DNA of 62,330 bases from a bacterium (GCA_004297985.1 SCRA01000081.1:1-62330); one strand, 5' to 3'; shown: positions 1 to 7,831, numbered from the stretch's first letter. Translations and numbers: made by a program. Notes: generated by a model from the letters alone, not told the origin.

Positions 1-119
1 ACTGCGCTCGAGCCGGCCACCGCCGGCGCCGGCGCGCAGCGCGACGTCATCTCCAGCTCTCCACCACACCGGAACGCCTAGCTTACCACACCCACGATAA
101 CCATCACCGCGCAAGACTC

Positions 120-148
120 TTGCACGCTATACTTATTCGTGCTATACT
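120..148 (+). promoter_or_regulatory. Sigma-70-like promoter for the telomere-resolvase operon
   Basis: TTGCAC (120-125) and TATACT (143-148) are separated by exactly 17 nt. A second GCTATACT lies at 126-133, inside the spacer. The first gene downstream starts at 198 and has its own AAGGAG site, so this is an ordinary leadered transcript. Activity is inferred from sequence only. Confidence 0.6.
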
Positions 149-197
149 CCTGCACGGATTACCGACCTCTAAGGCACACACCACAAGGAGAGCGACG

Positions 198-722
198 ATG
201 GCCACCACCTCCAAGCACACGAAACGCACGACGACCGCCGCCAAGAAGAAAGTCAAAGCCAAGGCTACGCCGGCGCCGCGGCCGCGCCGCCCCGCCCTCC
301 CCACCTCGATCACTCTCTCCCTCGACACCAACGCCAAGCAGCGCTGGTTCGCATCGTCCGCTAACGAGCAGATCCGCGATTGGGCCGGCTCCGAAGCCGA
401 GCTCGTCGCCAAAGCCTGCCAGCTCCATCCCGGCTACACTCCCGAGATCCTCGCCCGCCAAGGCCTGCGCATGCTCGCCCAACGCGTCATCGCCACCGCC
501 ACCTCCAAACGTGCCCTTGAGGCCGGCAAGGGCGTCGCCGGCGCCGCCGACGAGCGCCTCGCCGAAACCTACAAGCAGCTTCTCAGCGAAGGCGCCAAAG
601 ACATCACCCCCTGGATCCTCGGACACCGCGCTGATCCTATCGTCTCCTATCGCACCGCCAGACGCTGGATGCTGCTCCACGGACTCCTCGCACCTACTAC
701 TGCCGAAGAAGGCACGGCGTAA
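198..722 (+). CDS. Basic-tailed hypothetical protein upstream of telomere resolvase
   Basis: This 174-residue protein has an N-terminal tail (about residues 1-37) rich in Lys, Ala, Pro and Arg that resembles a histone-H1-like or DNA-coating tail. A compact domain follows that contains the stretch SEAELVAKACQLHPGYTPEI and several amphipathic helices. The ATG at 198 is chosen because AAGGAG sits 7-8 nt before it; the open frame continues upstream to 120 but that part covers the promoter. It ends 6 nt before the telomere resolvase gene, so the two are almost certainly co-transcribed. I do not recognise the family. A DNA-binding partner of the resolvase is a reasonable guess from the tail and position, nothing more. 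Confidence 0.75.
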   Translation: MATTSKHTKRTTTAAKKKVKAKATPAPRPRRPALPTSITLSLDTNAKQRWFASSANEQIRDWAGSEAELVAKACQLHPGYTPEILARQGLRMLAQRVIATATSKRALEAGKGVAGAADERLAETYKQLLSEGAKDITPWILGHRADPIVSYRTARRWMLLHGLLAPTTAEEGTA

Positions 723-728
723 CCAGCC

Positions 729-1811
729 ATGTCCGCTCCACGCGTTGTCCACCGCAAACTTGAGCGCATCGACATGTTCATCTCGCGCCTGCATAAGGTT
801 AAACGCTCAGAGCACGAGAGTATCTGGGGCCTTTGTCTGGCAGAAATCAAGCATCTCAAGACGGCTCCGTGGTACCGCCATGGGGCTCGCGAGCCATCCT
901 ATGGATACTCCACGACTACGCTGCGGAGCGTCCTCACACGCTATCGCAATGCTGTCCGCACGCATCTTGGGAAGACACATCCGGCACTACACTACCTCAA
1001 GCCGTCTCATGCCGACCAGGACACGGTCAAGGTCGCTTACACCGAGAGCATCGTCGAGCAGCATACGAACCTCCGCCCGATCGATCCCGACGACCTTGTC
1101 GCACGAGCTCTCAACGTACTCCGCAACGCCGACAGCTCCAATCCGTTCGCCCTCGCCGCCGCTCTCATCGCAGTCACCGGACGCCGCGCCTATGAGATCG
1201 GCTGCATTGGCACGCTTGCGAAACGCCGGCGTGGTCGGATCTCCAAACTGCTCACGCCGGCAACCGGCAACACCTTGGTTTTCTCCGGCCAAGCAAAGAC
1301 GAGAGGCGCTGATACCGCTCAGACTACACCGTATGAGATCCCCGTGCTCGCTGATCCTGGTCTTGTACTCCGCGCCTTCGAACGCTTGCGTAAGGCGTAC
1401 TCCCTCGAGGCCGACATTGGCTATATCGCGTTCAACCGCGGCGCCGGAAAGCGGATCTCTGAATACAGCCGGCGACTCTTCGCCGATGCATCTCCCTTTC
1501 GTAAGCCTCTGAACGCCAAGGATCTCCGTGCCGCGTATGCCACGATCGCCTTTTCGTGGTATGCCCCGAAGGACGTTTCTCTCAATGTCTACGTTGCTCG
1601 CATCCTCGGGCACTCGCACCTCGACGTGAAAACCTCAATCAGCTATATCGACTTCTATCCTATCGGGCACAAGCATGAATTTGTAACCGACTACAACCGT
1701 GCGGCACGAGACGCGGTGACCGAACTTCACGCAGAGGCGATTCGCGAACACGATGCACACCGCCGCGCTCAGCTTGAAGAACGCATCGCAATATTACGAT
1801 CCACTATCTAG
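729..1811 (+). CDS. Telomere resolvase (protelomerase)-like tyrosine recombinase
   Basis: A 360-residue protein of the tyrosine-recombinase fold whose motifs match protelomerases better than XerC/D. It has GRRAYEIG (Arg152/153), VFSGQAKTRG (Lys190), YEIPVL, KDLRAAYA (Arg267), ARILGHSHLD (His295 or His297) and SISYIDFY (Tyr306, the presumed nucleophile). Members of this family cut a replicated palindromic telomere and reseal it as two hairpins, maintaining linear replicons with closed ends. Length is shorter than phage TelN/TelK (500-600 residues) and closer to the compact bacterial forms. It follows gene 198-722 with a 6-nt gap. A homologous but tyrosine-less domain occurs inside the protein at 41592-45449. 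The family call is from motifs; whether this replicon is linear cannot be seen here. Confidence 0.78.
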   Translation: MSAPRVVHRKLERIDMFISRLHKVKRSEHESIWGLCLAEIKHLKTAPWYRHGAREPSYGYSTTTLRSVLTRYRNAVRTHLGKTHPALHYLKPSHADQDTVKVAYTESIVEQHTNLRPIDPDDLVARALNVLRNADSSNPFALAAALIAVTGRRAYEIGCIGTLAKRRRGRISKLLTPATGNTLVFSGQAKTRGADTAQTTPYEIPVLADPGLVLRAFERLRKAYSLEADIGYIAFNRGAGKRISEYSRRLFADASPFRKPLNAKDLRAAYATIAFSWYAPKDVSLNVYVARILGHSHLDVKTSISYIDFYPIGHKHEFVTDYNRAARDAVTELHAEAIREHDAHRRAQLEERIAILRSTI

Positions 1812-1831
1812 TTCACGGCTCCTCCACATGC

Positions 1832-1837
1832 TATACT
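1832..1837 (+). promoter_or_regulatory. Probable -10 box for gene 1894-2355
   Basis: GCTATACT recurs here in the 82-nt gap after the resolvase gene, the same octamer as at 126 and 141. No convincing -35 element lies at the expected spacing. AGAGGAGA lies just before the ATG at 1894. Confidence 0.4.
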
Positions 1838-1893
1838 ACAATAGGATCGCCCGGCCAGACCGCCGAGCGACATAAACAGAGGAGACTCCGCCA

Positions 1894-2355
1894 ATGCTTG
1901 TACTCGCCTTCATGGCACTGCTGGCGCTCCTGGTGGCCTTCAGCATCGGCCGAACGTTATTTGGCCTGATGAAGCTTTTCATCGCGATTCTTACCATCTT
2001 CTACAGCATTCAGATTGGCTTCGCTGCATACCGTTTCGCCTCGCTCTCGCTTCATCGCGCGGCAGCAGCCTTCAGTAGCCACACGTGGGCCTTTGCTGGC
2101 GGCGCGCTTGCAGTGGCCGTTGCTACAGCACTATCAACCATCGGTGCCACCGTGCTCATCGCGCGGCTCCGACTCTTCCTAGAGCCACTAGCATTCGACA
2201 CCCGTATGCGGCGAGCGTACTACAGCATCCGGCTCGCAAAGCGCCCAGTGACTGCCTCAACGCTAGCAGCTACAGCCGACGTAGATCGTGAACGTGCGAT
2301 CACATGGTTAACTAACCATCCCCACTTCATGCCGTCCCCAGCGGCGTCTAGATAA
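1894..2355 (+). CDS. Hypothetical membrane protein with C-terminal helix-turn-helix-like segment
   Basis: This 153-residue protein has hydrophobic segments at about residues 1-25, 26-50 and 65-90, then a soluble tail. The tail (about 115-145, including RPVTASTLAATADVDRERA) reads like a small winged-helix or HTH, an arrangement that would tether a DNA-binding tail to the inner membrane. The ATG at 1894 has a good AGAGGAGA site about 9 nt before it. It is followed 13 nt later by gene 2369-3079. I do not recognise the family; the HTH suggestion is weak. Confidence 0.7.
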   Translation: MLVLAFMALLALLVAFSIGRTLFGLMKLFIAILTIFYSIQIGFAAYRFASLSLHRAAAAFSSHTWAFAGGALAVAVATALSTIGATVLIARLRLFLEPLAFDTRMRRAYYSIRLAKRPVTASTLAATADVDRERAITWLTNHPHFMPSPAASR

Positions 2356-2368
2356 GGGAGCGATCATC

Positions 2369-3079
2369 ATGCGTCGTGAGACTCGATTGATCGTGAAAAC
2401 CCCACGAGGCGTTACGCTTAGCGTCGCGGCTGATGGCATCGAGCCACACTCAGCGGACCGCCTCTTTGGTATCGGAATCGCTGGCGCTACCGTCGCTGGG
2501 CGGCTAAACGTAGCGACCGACAGCGGCTCAGCTAGCATTTCTCTCAACGTTGAGGACGTAACGATCGTCCCAGATGGTCACTCCCTCAACGACTACGAAG
2601 GCCTTCTCGTCCGCTGGCCATCGGACTCTGAGATCCTCGAAACCCTCGATGTGCCGACCGACATTGCAGATGCCTCACGTGAGGATCTCGAGAAACTCGA
2701 GCGATCGCTCTTACCAGCTTTCCGTCGTTTCGACAGTGCTGCTTCCTCCTGCGGACTTCCACTAGCACGGAATGCAGCAGCGGCTCTTCACCTTCGGGAC
2801 CTCCTCGAGGCCGCCTCTGATACCCTATATTGGACTCGCTGGAAGCGTGGCATCGAGCATGCTGTGTACGATGTCGTCTTTGGCGGCCAACAGCTGTTCG
2901 GCAATGAGGGAGCTCTGCTCCGGCTCGACGAGATCGAGAGGCTGCGAATGTTGTACGAGCTGGCTGGTGGCTGGTGGGCCTGGTCTCCACAGCTCGGCCA
3001 CCCCGTGTTTACTCCGGCAGACCAATGGCAGCGCGACCACACCTCACTAGACGATGACGAGAAGCAATCTCTTGGCTAG
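2369..3079 (+). CDS. Hypothetical protein
   Basis: A 236-residue soluble protein with no signal peptide or membrane segment. The N-terminal part (about 1-85) is beta-rich. The middle (105-200) is helical with a run of acidic and aromatic residues. It is preceded by AAGGGAG at a workable distance from the ATG at 2369. The downstream gene overlaps its 3' end by 26 nt, so the three genes 1894-3362 form one operon. I cannot assign a function. Confidence 0.7.
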   Translation: MRRETRLIVKTPRGVTLSVAADGIEPHSADRLFGIGIAGATVAGRLNVATDSGSASISLNVEDVTIVPDGHSLNDYEGLLVRWPSDSEILETLDVPTDIADASREDLEKLERSLLPAFRRFDSAASSCGLPLARNAAAALHLRDLLEAASDTLYWTRWKRGIEHAVYDVVFGGQQLFGNEGALLRLDEIERLRMLYELAGGWWAWSPQLGHPVFTPADQWQRDHTSLDDDEKQSLG

Positions 3080-3362
3080 CTATCTCGACACGCGCCTCGC
3101 GTTCGATCGGGTCGTACAGCTCGCCCGCGCCAAAGGGAGACTTCTAGACGTCGTCCCTTTCACAGACGCCGCTCGAATTGAACGGGGCCGCGGATCCAGT
3201 GGTCGCCTAGAGGTCGTTGGGACCGATCCCGACGGCTATCGCATCTTCTGGACATGGGCTCGCGCGGGTCTCGGCCCGGATCCCGCCGAGTTCGGACGGC
3301 CAATCGACCTCACGACAGCCGACGATGCAACCATCTTGCATCACGTATTCGACGAACCCTAA
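3054..3362 (+). CDS. Small hypothetical protein
   Basis: A 102-residue soluble protein that starts inside the 3' end of the preceding gene (26-nt overlap), which indicates translational coupling. It contains an N-terminal helix and a beta-rich part ending in YRIFWTWAR. It is the last gene of the 1894-3362 unit; only 14 nt separate its stop from the stop of the convergent minus-strand gene. No family recognised. Confidence 0.6.
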   Translation: MTRSNLLASYLDTRLAFDRVVQLARAKGRLLDVVPFTDAARIERGRGSSGRLEVVGTDPDGYRIFWTWARAGLGPDPAEFGRPIDLTTADDATILHHVFDEP

Positions 3363-3376
3363 ATTAACAAACCAAC

Positions 3377-3688
3377 TCAGGACTTACGCCAGACATCAAC
3401 CGCTTTCTCAAGGCTCTCCCACAGTGTTTCGTCGACATCGCCATTGGCCGAGCTGCGATCGGCCTCTACTAGCGCTACGGCAGCGCGCCCGACCCGATCC
3501 AGATCCACCATCGCAGCAACGCGCTCTCTCAAGCGGCGAATGACGGCCACCGCTGCATCTTGGCGCAACACCATGAGGATGTTCTCCATCTCAACGGCGC
3601 TCCGTAAGAGCGGCGTTAGTTGATCCACAGCCGAGCTGATTGCAAGGTTATCTCCCCGGTCCTGATTCTGACGAGATCCCACCGCCAA
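3377..3688 (-). CDS. Hypothetical protein, last gene of pilin-like operon
   Basis: A 103-residue helical, soluble protein rich in Ala, Val, Arg and Asp, without a signal peptide. The likely start is a TTG at 3688 that directly follows the TAA of the upstream gene (TAATTG), suggesting coupling. It is the 3'-most of five minus-strand genes (5541 to 3377). Its function is unknown. The start is uncertain because no clear ribosome site precedes it. Confidence 0.5.
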   Translation of the reverse strand: MAVGSRQNQDRGDNLAISSAVDQLTPLLRSAVEMENILMVLRQDAAVAVIRRLRERVAAMVDLDRVGRAAVALVEADRSSANGDVDETLWESLEKAVDVWRKS

Positions 3689-3877
3689 TTACCGACGAGC
3701 GCCATGCTTCTCCGCAGCAACTTTAAGTGCCGCCGCGGCTCCACAACTCACCACAGCGACCATAGCAACGTCGAGCATCCTTGTCATGAGTGAGAGCCCA
3801 GGCTCGAACACAGGAAGCACTTGCCACGTGAGCACGACGGCCAGCACAAGCGCAATCGGAATCTCATGGGTGAACAT
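3689..3877 (-). CDS. Small two-helix membrane protein
   Basis: A 62-residue protein with two hydrophobic segments (about residues 6-20 and 32-50) and a short basic tail. A longer open frame reaches 4030, but it runs into the upstream gene. The ATG at 3877 is preceded by a strong AAGGAG site at 3885-3890, so the short form is preferred. It lies between a pilin-like gene and gene 3377-3688 in the same operon. No family recognised; a pilus-assembly accessory role is only positional. Confidence 0.6.
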   Translation of the reverse strand: MFTHEIPIALVLAVVLTWQVLPVFEPGLSLMTRMLDVAMVAVVSCGAAAALKVAAEKHGARR

Positions 3878-3897
3878 TAGCACTCTCCTTATCGAGG

Positions 3898-4383
3898 TCA
3901 TTGGAGCTGGTTCGGGGCGTTGCACGCGATCGTGTGTGTCTCGCTCGACATCGAGCTCGTCACAATCACCTGCAACGATCCCGTAGGGCAGGTTCCATCC
4001 GCGCTGAGCGTCGGCCCACCGGGCGTCCACGACGTCGCACTCGCGAGCCCGCCGCTCGAGATTAGGATCGCCGGCGCCGCGCTCACGCCGGAGACCGAAA
4101 TGCTAGCAGCCGCAACGAACGTCGACCGCGGCGTGGACTCCATCACAGAACCTGGGATCGGTCGATGCGCCCACAAGGCCACTCTCGTTTGATCGTTCGC
4201 TTCCGCGGTGAAAGTAATGGTCGCACCGTCGTCAGTTGTACGCGCGAGATCAACTGCTGGCCCCAGCATAGCACTCAACTCTAGCGCAGCTTGCGGTGCG
4301 CTATACGCATTCGCGCTGCGGCCGACCGCGTAGAGCACCACCGCTGCAATCACGGCTATAATGACGATCGCTCGCAGAATCAT
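3898..4383 (-). CDS. Exported single-helix protein, pseudopilin-like
   Basis: A 161-residue protein starting MILRAIVIIAVIAAVVLYAVG, a single N-terminal membrane helix, followed by a Ser/Thr/Ala-rich extracytoplasmic domain with two late cysteines (in TCPTG and IACNA) that could form a disulfide. The ATG at 4383 overlaps the TGA of the upstream gene (ATGA), so I prefer it to the longer frame from 4422. The architecture resembles minor pseudopilins or TadE/TadF-type proteins, but a clear prepilin cleavage motif is missing. It is co-transcribed with 4380-5120 and 5122-5541. Confidence 0.65.
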   Translation of the reverse strand: MILRAIVIIAVIAAVVLYAVGRSANAYSAPQAALELSAMLGPAVDLARTTDDGATITFTAEANDQTRVALWAHRPIPGSVMESTPRSTFVAAASISVSGVSAAPAILISSGGLASATSWTPGGPTLSADGTCPTGSLQVIVTSSMSSETHTIACNAPNQLQ

Positions 4384-5120
4384 CGAGCGAAGCCATCCCC
4401 AGCTGCACCACCATCCTGCCATGTAGGCTGGACGAACTGATCATCCGGCCGCGGGGTAGCGCCATTGCAGTGGGCATACGTCGCGGGGTCATCCACACAC
4501 GTTAAGATCGCATGGGTTCTTGTGTCCGATCCTGCCTGCGCCGCATCGCTGTTGCACGACTGCCCGTACGTCTGCATGGAAGAGGCGTCGCATCCACCGA
4601 GCCCCTGCGCTGCCAGAGCGGTCCTAGAGCTCGCCGCGTCGTCAAAGCGTGCGACGACTTCAGCGGCCATCTTCGACACGCGAACCGTCAGGCGCCGCGA
4701 TCGCGCAGCAACCGTCGCCCCCTGGGGTGATGTCACCTTAGCAGTCTCGTGGACACCGACCAGCTGCTCATCGATCGACGGCTGCTCTTCGAGCTCGCCT
4801 CCTATCTCGTCGGTCGTTCCGGATCCGCTGGTCGTTGCGCCGTCGACCACGTAAGACACCTGCACCATGTACGGGCATGCCGTGCTGGTAATGCAGCCCG
4901 GCACCGGCGCGCTAGCCGGAACACTCCATGCGGTCTGCCCAGCCTGCGCCTCTGCAGCCAGGGCGGTCACCGCCGGCCCCTCACCCTGGTCCAGCGTCCG
5001 GTCCGCGATGACTTGGGCATCCCGAGCTCCTGCATCCAGGATGACGTTCCCCATCGCTGACAGACCGGCAGCCACGAACGACACCGCAACAAGGAACAGC
5101 CAGAAGGCACCCACCTGCAT
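4380..5120 (-). CDS. Exported single-helix protein, TadE/TadG-like
   Basis: A 246-residue protein. The ATG at 5120 directly follows the upstream stop (TAAGATG), which fixes the start; the frame extending to 5195 is an overlap artefact. It begins MQVGAFWLFLVAVSFVAAGL (membrane helix) and continues as a long extracytoplasmic region with several cysteines (CITSTAC, GGCDAS, QSCNS, TCVDD, HCNG). The architecture is like TadE/TadG pseudopilins: one N-terminal helix and a Cys-containing outer domain. It sits in the middle of the five-gene operon. The family is uncertain. Confidence 0.65.
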   Translation of the reverse strand: MQVGAFWLFLVAVSFVAAGLSAMGNVILDAGARDAQVIADRTLDQGEGPAVTALAAEAQAGQTAWSVPASAPVPGCITSTACPYMVQVSYVVDGATTSGSGTTDEIGGELEEQPSIDEQLVGVHETAKVTSPQGATVAARSRRLTVRVSKMAAEVVARFDDAASSRTALAAQGLGGCDASSMQTYGQSCNSDAAQAGSDTRTHAILTCVDDPATYAHCNGATPRPDDQFVQPTWQDGGAAGDGFAR

Positions 5121-5121
5121 C

Positions 5122-5541
5122 TTACGGGACCACCACCGTCGATCCATACGCTGGCCGTGGCGTCGGAACCGGACAGACCGCTTGCTGCGTCGCACCGCTA
5201 GCGTGCATCGTCAGGGCAATCGCTCCATTCTGTGCTGCTGCGAGCTGCACGCTCACAGGAATTGGCGTACCCAACGCGCTGGGCGCCTGCACGGTAACTG
5301 AACCCCCGCCGTACGTCCGCAGCGAAGCATTTGCGCTAGGATCGATGCCCGCAACATATACCTGTGTGCATACCTCCTGCGCCACCCGTGCCACGACACT
5401 CTCTTCTTCGGACGCTTGCGCACTGGTCATCAGAGCATGCCCTGCCACCACGAAGATGAGCGACACGACTGCGGCCAACGCCGCTGCCATGATGAACCCA
5501 CTCGTCGCCATACCTCGCTCGTCGGCAACCACGCCTCGCAT
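5122..5541 (-). CDS. Pilin-like exported protein, first gene of operon
   Basis: A 139-residue protein starting MRGVVADERGMATSGF followed by a hydrophobic helix (about residues 14-38). The ERG-M-A pattern before the helix resembles the cleavage region of Flp/TadE pseudopilins, although position +5 after the cleavage Gly is Gly, not Glu. The frame can be extended to 5577, but that would cover the promoter boxes. The ATG at 5541 lies 7 nt after a TATAAT, which implies a leaderless mRNA. It heads the operon 5541-3377. Confidence 0.7.
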   Translation of the reverse strand: MRGVVADERGMATSGFIMAAALAAVVSLIFVVAGHALMTSAQASEEESVVARVAQEVCTQVYVAGIDPSANASLRTYGGGSVTVQAPSALGTPIPVSVQLAAAQNGAIALTMHASGATQQAVCPVPTPRPAYGSTVVVP

Positions 5542-5548
5542 GACAGTT

Positions 5549-5577
5549 ATTATACTCTCCGCACATAAGAGTGGCAA
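5549..5577 (-). promoter_or_regulatory. Leaderless-type promoter of the pilin-like operon
   Basis: On the minus strand TTGCCA (5577-5572), a 17-nt spacer and TATAAT (5554-5549) are followed by 7 nt and the ATG at 5541. Transcription would start at or one base before the ATG. A CTTATGTGCG stretch in the spacer resembles one half of the plasmid's palindromic operator (see 29466-29505). Confidence 0.6.
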
Positions 5578-5612
5578 CGGGGTGGCGGCCAGCGATCCGC
5601 CTCTACTAGACC

Positions 5613-5927
5613 CTAGACGTCCGAGATGCAGGGATCGAACCGGCCACGGAGCGCATCCTCCCGCTCAAATCCAGCCTGGACCAACTCACCCTTGGCGGCG
5701 AGAGGCCAACCCCACCAGCTCCGGAAAGCGTGGTATGCCGGCGACGACGCCAGTGGAAAGCGATCGAAGACCTCGCGCCAGCCCCCAAAGAGCTGAAAGG
5801 TTTCGCGCGTCGGCACGATCCCGAAATCCCACGCACCACAGATCCGCGCCACGTAGTCGGCCCGCTCCTCGTCATCGACGAGATCGGGAAGCCGATCAAG
5901 ATCGGGGTATACCGAGTAGTCGATCAC
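5613..5927 (-). CDS. Hypothetical protein of toxin-antitoxin operon
   Basis: A 104-residue acidic, aromatic-rich soluble protein (several Trp and Tyr). It starts at a GTG that overlaps the stop of the AbiEii gene (GTGA), so it is the fourth gene of the 7825-5613 unit. No family recognised. It could be a small adaptor or an immunity protein for the nucleotidyltransferase, but AbiEii partners are usually winged-helix AbiEi proteins and this does not look like one. Confidence 0.65.
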   Translation of the reverse strand: MIDYSVYPDLDRLPDLVDDEERADYVARICGAWDFGIVPTRETFQLFGGWREVFDRFPLASSPAYHAFRSWWGWPLAAKGELVQAGFEREDALRGRFDPCISDV

Positions 5928-6694
5928 CGCTCGAGCTCCTCCCCGCGATCGCTCTTGCCGCGACGTCGCCGTTCACGGTCGACGGACTGCTCGCGCTCCG
6001 GCGATCGCGTGAGCTCTTCCCGTACCCACCCCCGGAACGTTGCGAGGCGCTCCCGATCCGCCTCGGGCATGCGCTCGAGCGGCCGGCGCATCTCGATCTC
6101 CTCGAGGTGTCGCAGGACCGCCGCCTTCGCTAGCTCGACGTCGGCGCCGGGGTTCTTCCGCTGCCAAAGCTGCCAGACGTCGTCGATCGAGGCCAGCCCT
6201 CTCATCGCCACCATATAGACATCGGTGAAGTCGCGCGGGGCGCCCCGCACGACGAGGGCGCTCATCTTCGCGGCTACGTTGTCGCGCAGGGTCTCCAGTA
6301 GGATCGGCGGCCACGGGCTCTCCCGCGGCGGATCTAGCTCCACGTCGCGATCCGCGATTTGGAACGAGCACACCGTCTTGCCCTCTCGGGCAAGCTCGAT
6401 CGAGACCACAGATCCCCACGTCCTCTCGCCGATCGCGAGATTATGCGAGTCGCCGATCGCGCGCACGCTATCGCGCACCAACTCCAACGCCGCCCTCTTC
6501 TCGTCAGGCATCGCCCCACGGCGCCACCACGCATCGACGTCGTGGGTCGGGCGGTAGTCGAGATAATGCTTCATCGCGATACCGCCGCCGAGAATGATAC
6601 ATGCCGCCTCGCTGCGCTGTTCAAGGGCGTCGAGCAGCTCCGCCGCTAGAGGATCTAGGTTCGTGGGCTTCCGCGCCGGCAGTTCATCACTCAC
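5924..6694 (-). CDS. AbiEii/AbiGii-family nucleotidyltransferase toxin
   Basis: A 256-residue protein with the nucleotidyltransferase signature of the AbiEii family: ILGGGIAMKHYLDYRPTHDVD (GG and Asp-x-Asp), then LRDNVAAKMSALVVRGAPRDFTDVY (Lys and Arg-Asp-x-x-Asp motifs). Family members add nucleotides to tRNA 3' ends (MenT) or act as type IV toxins in phage abortive infection. The start chosen is the GTG at 6694, which overlaps the RES stop codon (GTGA); the frame reaching 6784 is only a shadow of the RES 3' end. The usual AbiEi antitoxin is not adjacent; instead the gene is coupled to an Xre-RES pair. Confidence 0.82.
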   Translation of the reverse strand: MSDELPARKPTNLDPLAAELLDALEQRSEAACIILGGGIAMKHYLDYRPTHDVDAWWRRGAMPDEKRAALELVRDSVRAIGDSHNLAIGERTWGSVVSIELAREGKTVCSFQIADRDVELDPPRESPWPPILLETLRDNVAAKMSALVVRGAPRDFTDVYMVAMRGLASIDDVWQLWQRKNPGADVELAKAAVLRHLEEIEMRRPLERMPEADRERLATFRGWVREELTRSPEREQSVDRERRRRGKSDRGEELER

Positions 6695-7299
6695 GCGCTC
6701 CGGCCTCGCTGAGGTGCATTCTGACTTGAGCGGCTCTTTCTTGGCCGCCCCTTCTTCGTCGCTGCGCTTCGGTCCGCGCGCCACTGCGCGAACGTACGTC
6801 GTTTGCCCTGCATCCGCGCAAGCTCGCTCACATGCAAATCGAAGATTGCGAGCTCTTCGCCGCTATGATGCACGGCAGAAGCGCTCACAATCCCATTCTC
6901 ATCGTCATCATACGCTGTACGCCCGATCGCGCGCGCCTGGCCGTAATTCTCTCCCTTTACGTCCCGCTCGGGGAGATGCAGCTCCGCTCGCCCTTCCAGC
7001 GTAACCGCATCAACGAAGTCGCTCCGCTTAACGGCGAACTCTTGGACTTCAAAGTACGACTCGGGATCGTTCAAGTCTTCGATCATCGCAACAGGCTCGA
7101 TGATGCTCTTCACGATTGCGAGACCGTTCGCATACGCCACTTCAGCGTCGCCGCTCAGATAGAGCACGCCGAACGCTCCGGGAGGATTCCAGCGCCCGCC
7201 TCTGATTTTCGAGTGGCTCGTGTCATCCGGGCTATCCGGCCACAGGTACGCTGGCCCCAACGACCGCAGATACGTACTCCCGCGCTTAACGTGCCGCAA
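6691..7299 (-). CDS. RES-domain toxin (NAD-consuming)
   Basis: A 202-residue protein with the RES domain. Characteristic stretches are GGRWNPPGAFGVLYLSGD near residues 35-52, then YFEVQEF and a C-terminal helical part with a Lys/Arg-rich tail. RES toxins have an ADP-ribosyltransferase fold; known members deplete NAD or modify Prs. It probably starts at the TTG at 7299, overlapping the antitoxin's 3' end by 14 nt. The toxin follows its Xre antitoxin, the standard order for this family. Confidence 0.85.
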   Translation of the reverse strand: MRHVKRGSTYLRSLGPAYLWPDSPDDTSHSKIRGGRWNPPGAFGVLYLSGDAEVAYANGLAIVKSIIEPVAMIEDLNDPESYFEVQEFAVKRSDFVDAVTLEGRAELHLPERDVKGENYGQARAIGRTAYDDDENGIVSASAVHHSGEELAIFDLHVSELARMQGKRRTFAQWRADRSAATKKGRPRKSRSSQNAPQRGRSA

Positions 7300-7825
7300 T
7301 CGTCAGCGCATCCTTGCGCTCAAAAGATTCTCCCGCTCGAATCGGCTCCGCACCGGGCACGAGCGCACCGAGCATATGGAACAACCCTTGAATCGGCCGC
7401 ACGCCCTCAGTTTTCAGCACGTCATAGATGCTGCGATTATCTAGGCCGCGCATCGGCCCTCTAACAATCGCTGGCAGCCGCTGCCTCTTGAAGATTTTCT
7501 CGAGCGTCGTTGCCACTTGCGCAACGCGGTCTACATCGACAACCCGGTCTGTCGGCACGCCCCTCTCGATCCATTTATCGATAGCCTGGCGCGACACGCC
7601 GAACAACTGACCAAGTTCCGGCGCGCTGAGCTGGAACGAGCTCCTCACTTTGAGCAATTCGCGAGAGCCCCGAACGCGAAACGTCCGCTCCAGCGCCTCT
7701 GCGACCCTGCGAGTAGAGAGCTTTACCCTCACGTGGTGGTGCGGCGGCATGACAAGCGCCGACACTCTGCGCGCCCTCGCCTTGCCACCTTTCGCTGACT
7801 TTTTCCCAGCACTCTTCGCTGCCAT
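7286..7825 (-). CDS. Xre/MbcA-type antitoxin of the RES system
   Basis: A 179-residue protein with a basic N-terminus (Lys/Ala/Gly-rich, about 1-22). A helix-turn-helix (LSAPELGQLFGVSRQAIDKW) lies near residues 67-86, and the C-terminal antitoxin region contains PAIVRGPMRGLDNRSIYDVL. It neutralises the RES toxin encoded next and probably represses the operon. ATG 7825 lies 6 nt after a TATAAT, so the transcript should be leaderless. The basic N-terminal extension is longer than in most Xre antitoxins. Confidence 0.82.
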   Translation of the reverse strand: MAAKSAGKKSAKGGKARARRVSALVMPPHHHVRVKLSTRRVAEALERTFRVRGSRELLKVRSSFQLSAPELGQLFGVSRQAIDKWIERGVPTDRVVDVDRVAQVATTLEKIFKRQRLPAIVRGPMRGLDNRSIYDVLKTEGVRPIQGLFHMLGALVPGAEPIRAGESFERKDALTIAAR

Positions 7826-7831
7826 ACGTTG

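Noticed and set aside
139-1512. 457-residue plus-strand ORF overlapping the resolvase operon
   Set aside because: Pro/Ser/Arg-rich shadow in an alternative frame of two well-supported genes; typical of high-GC DNA.
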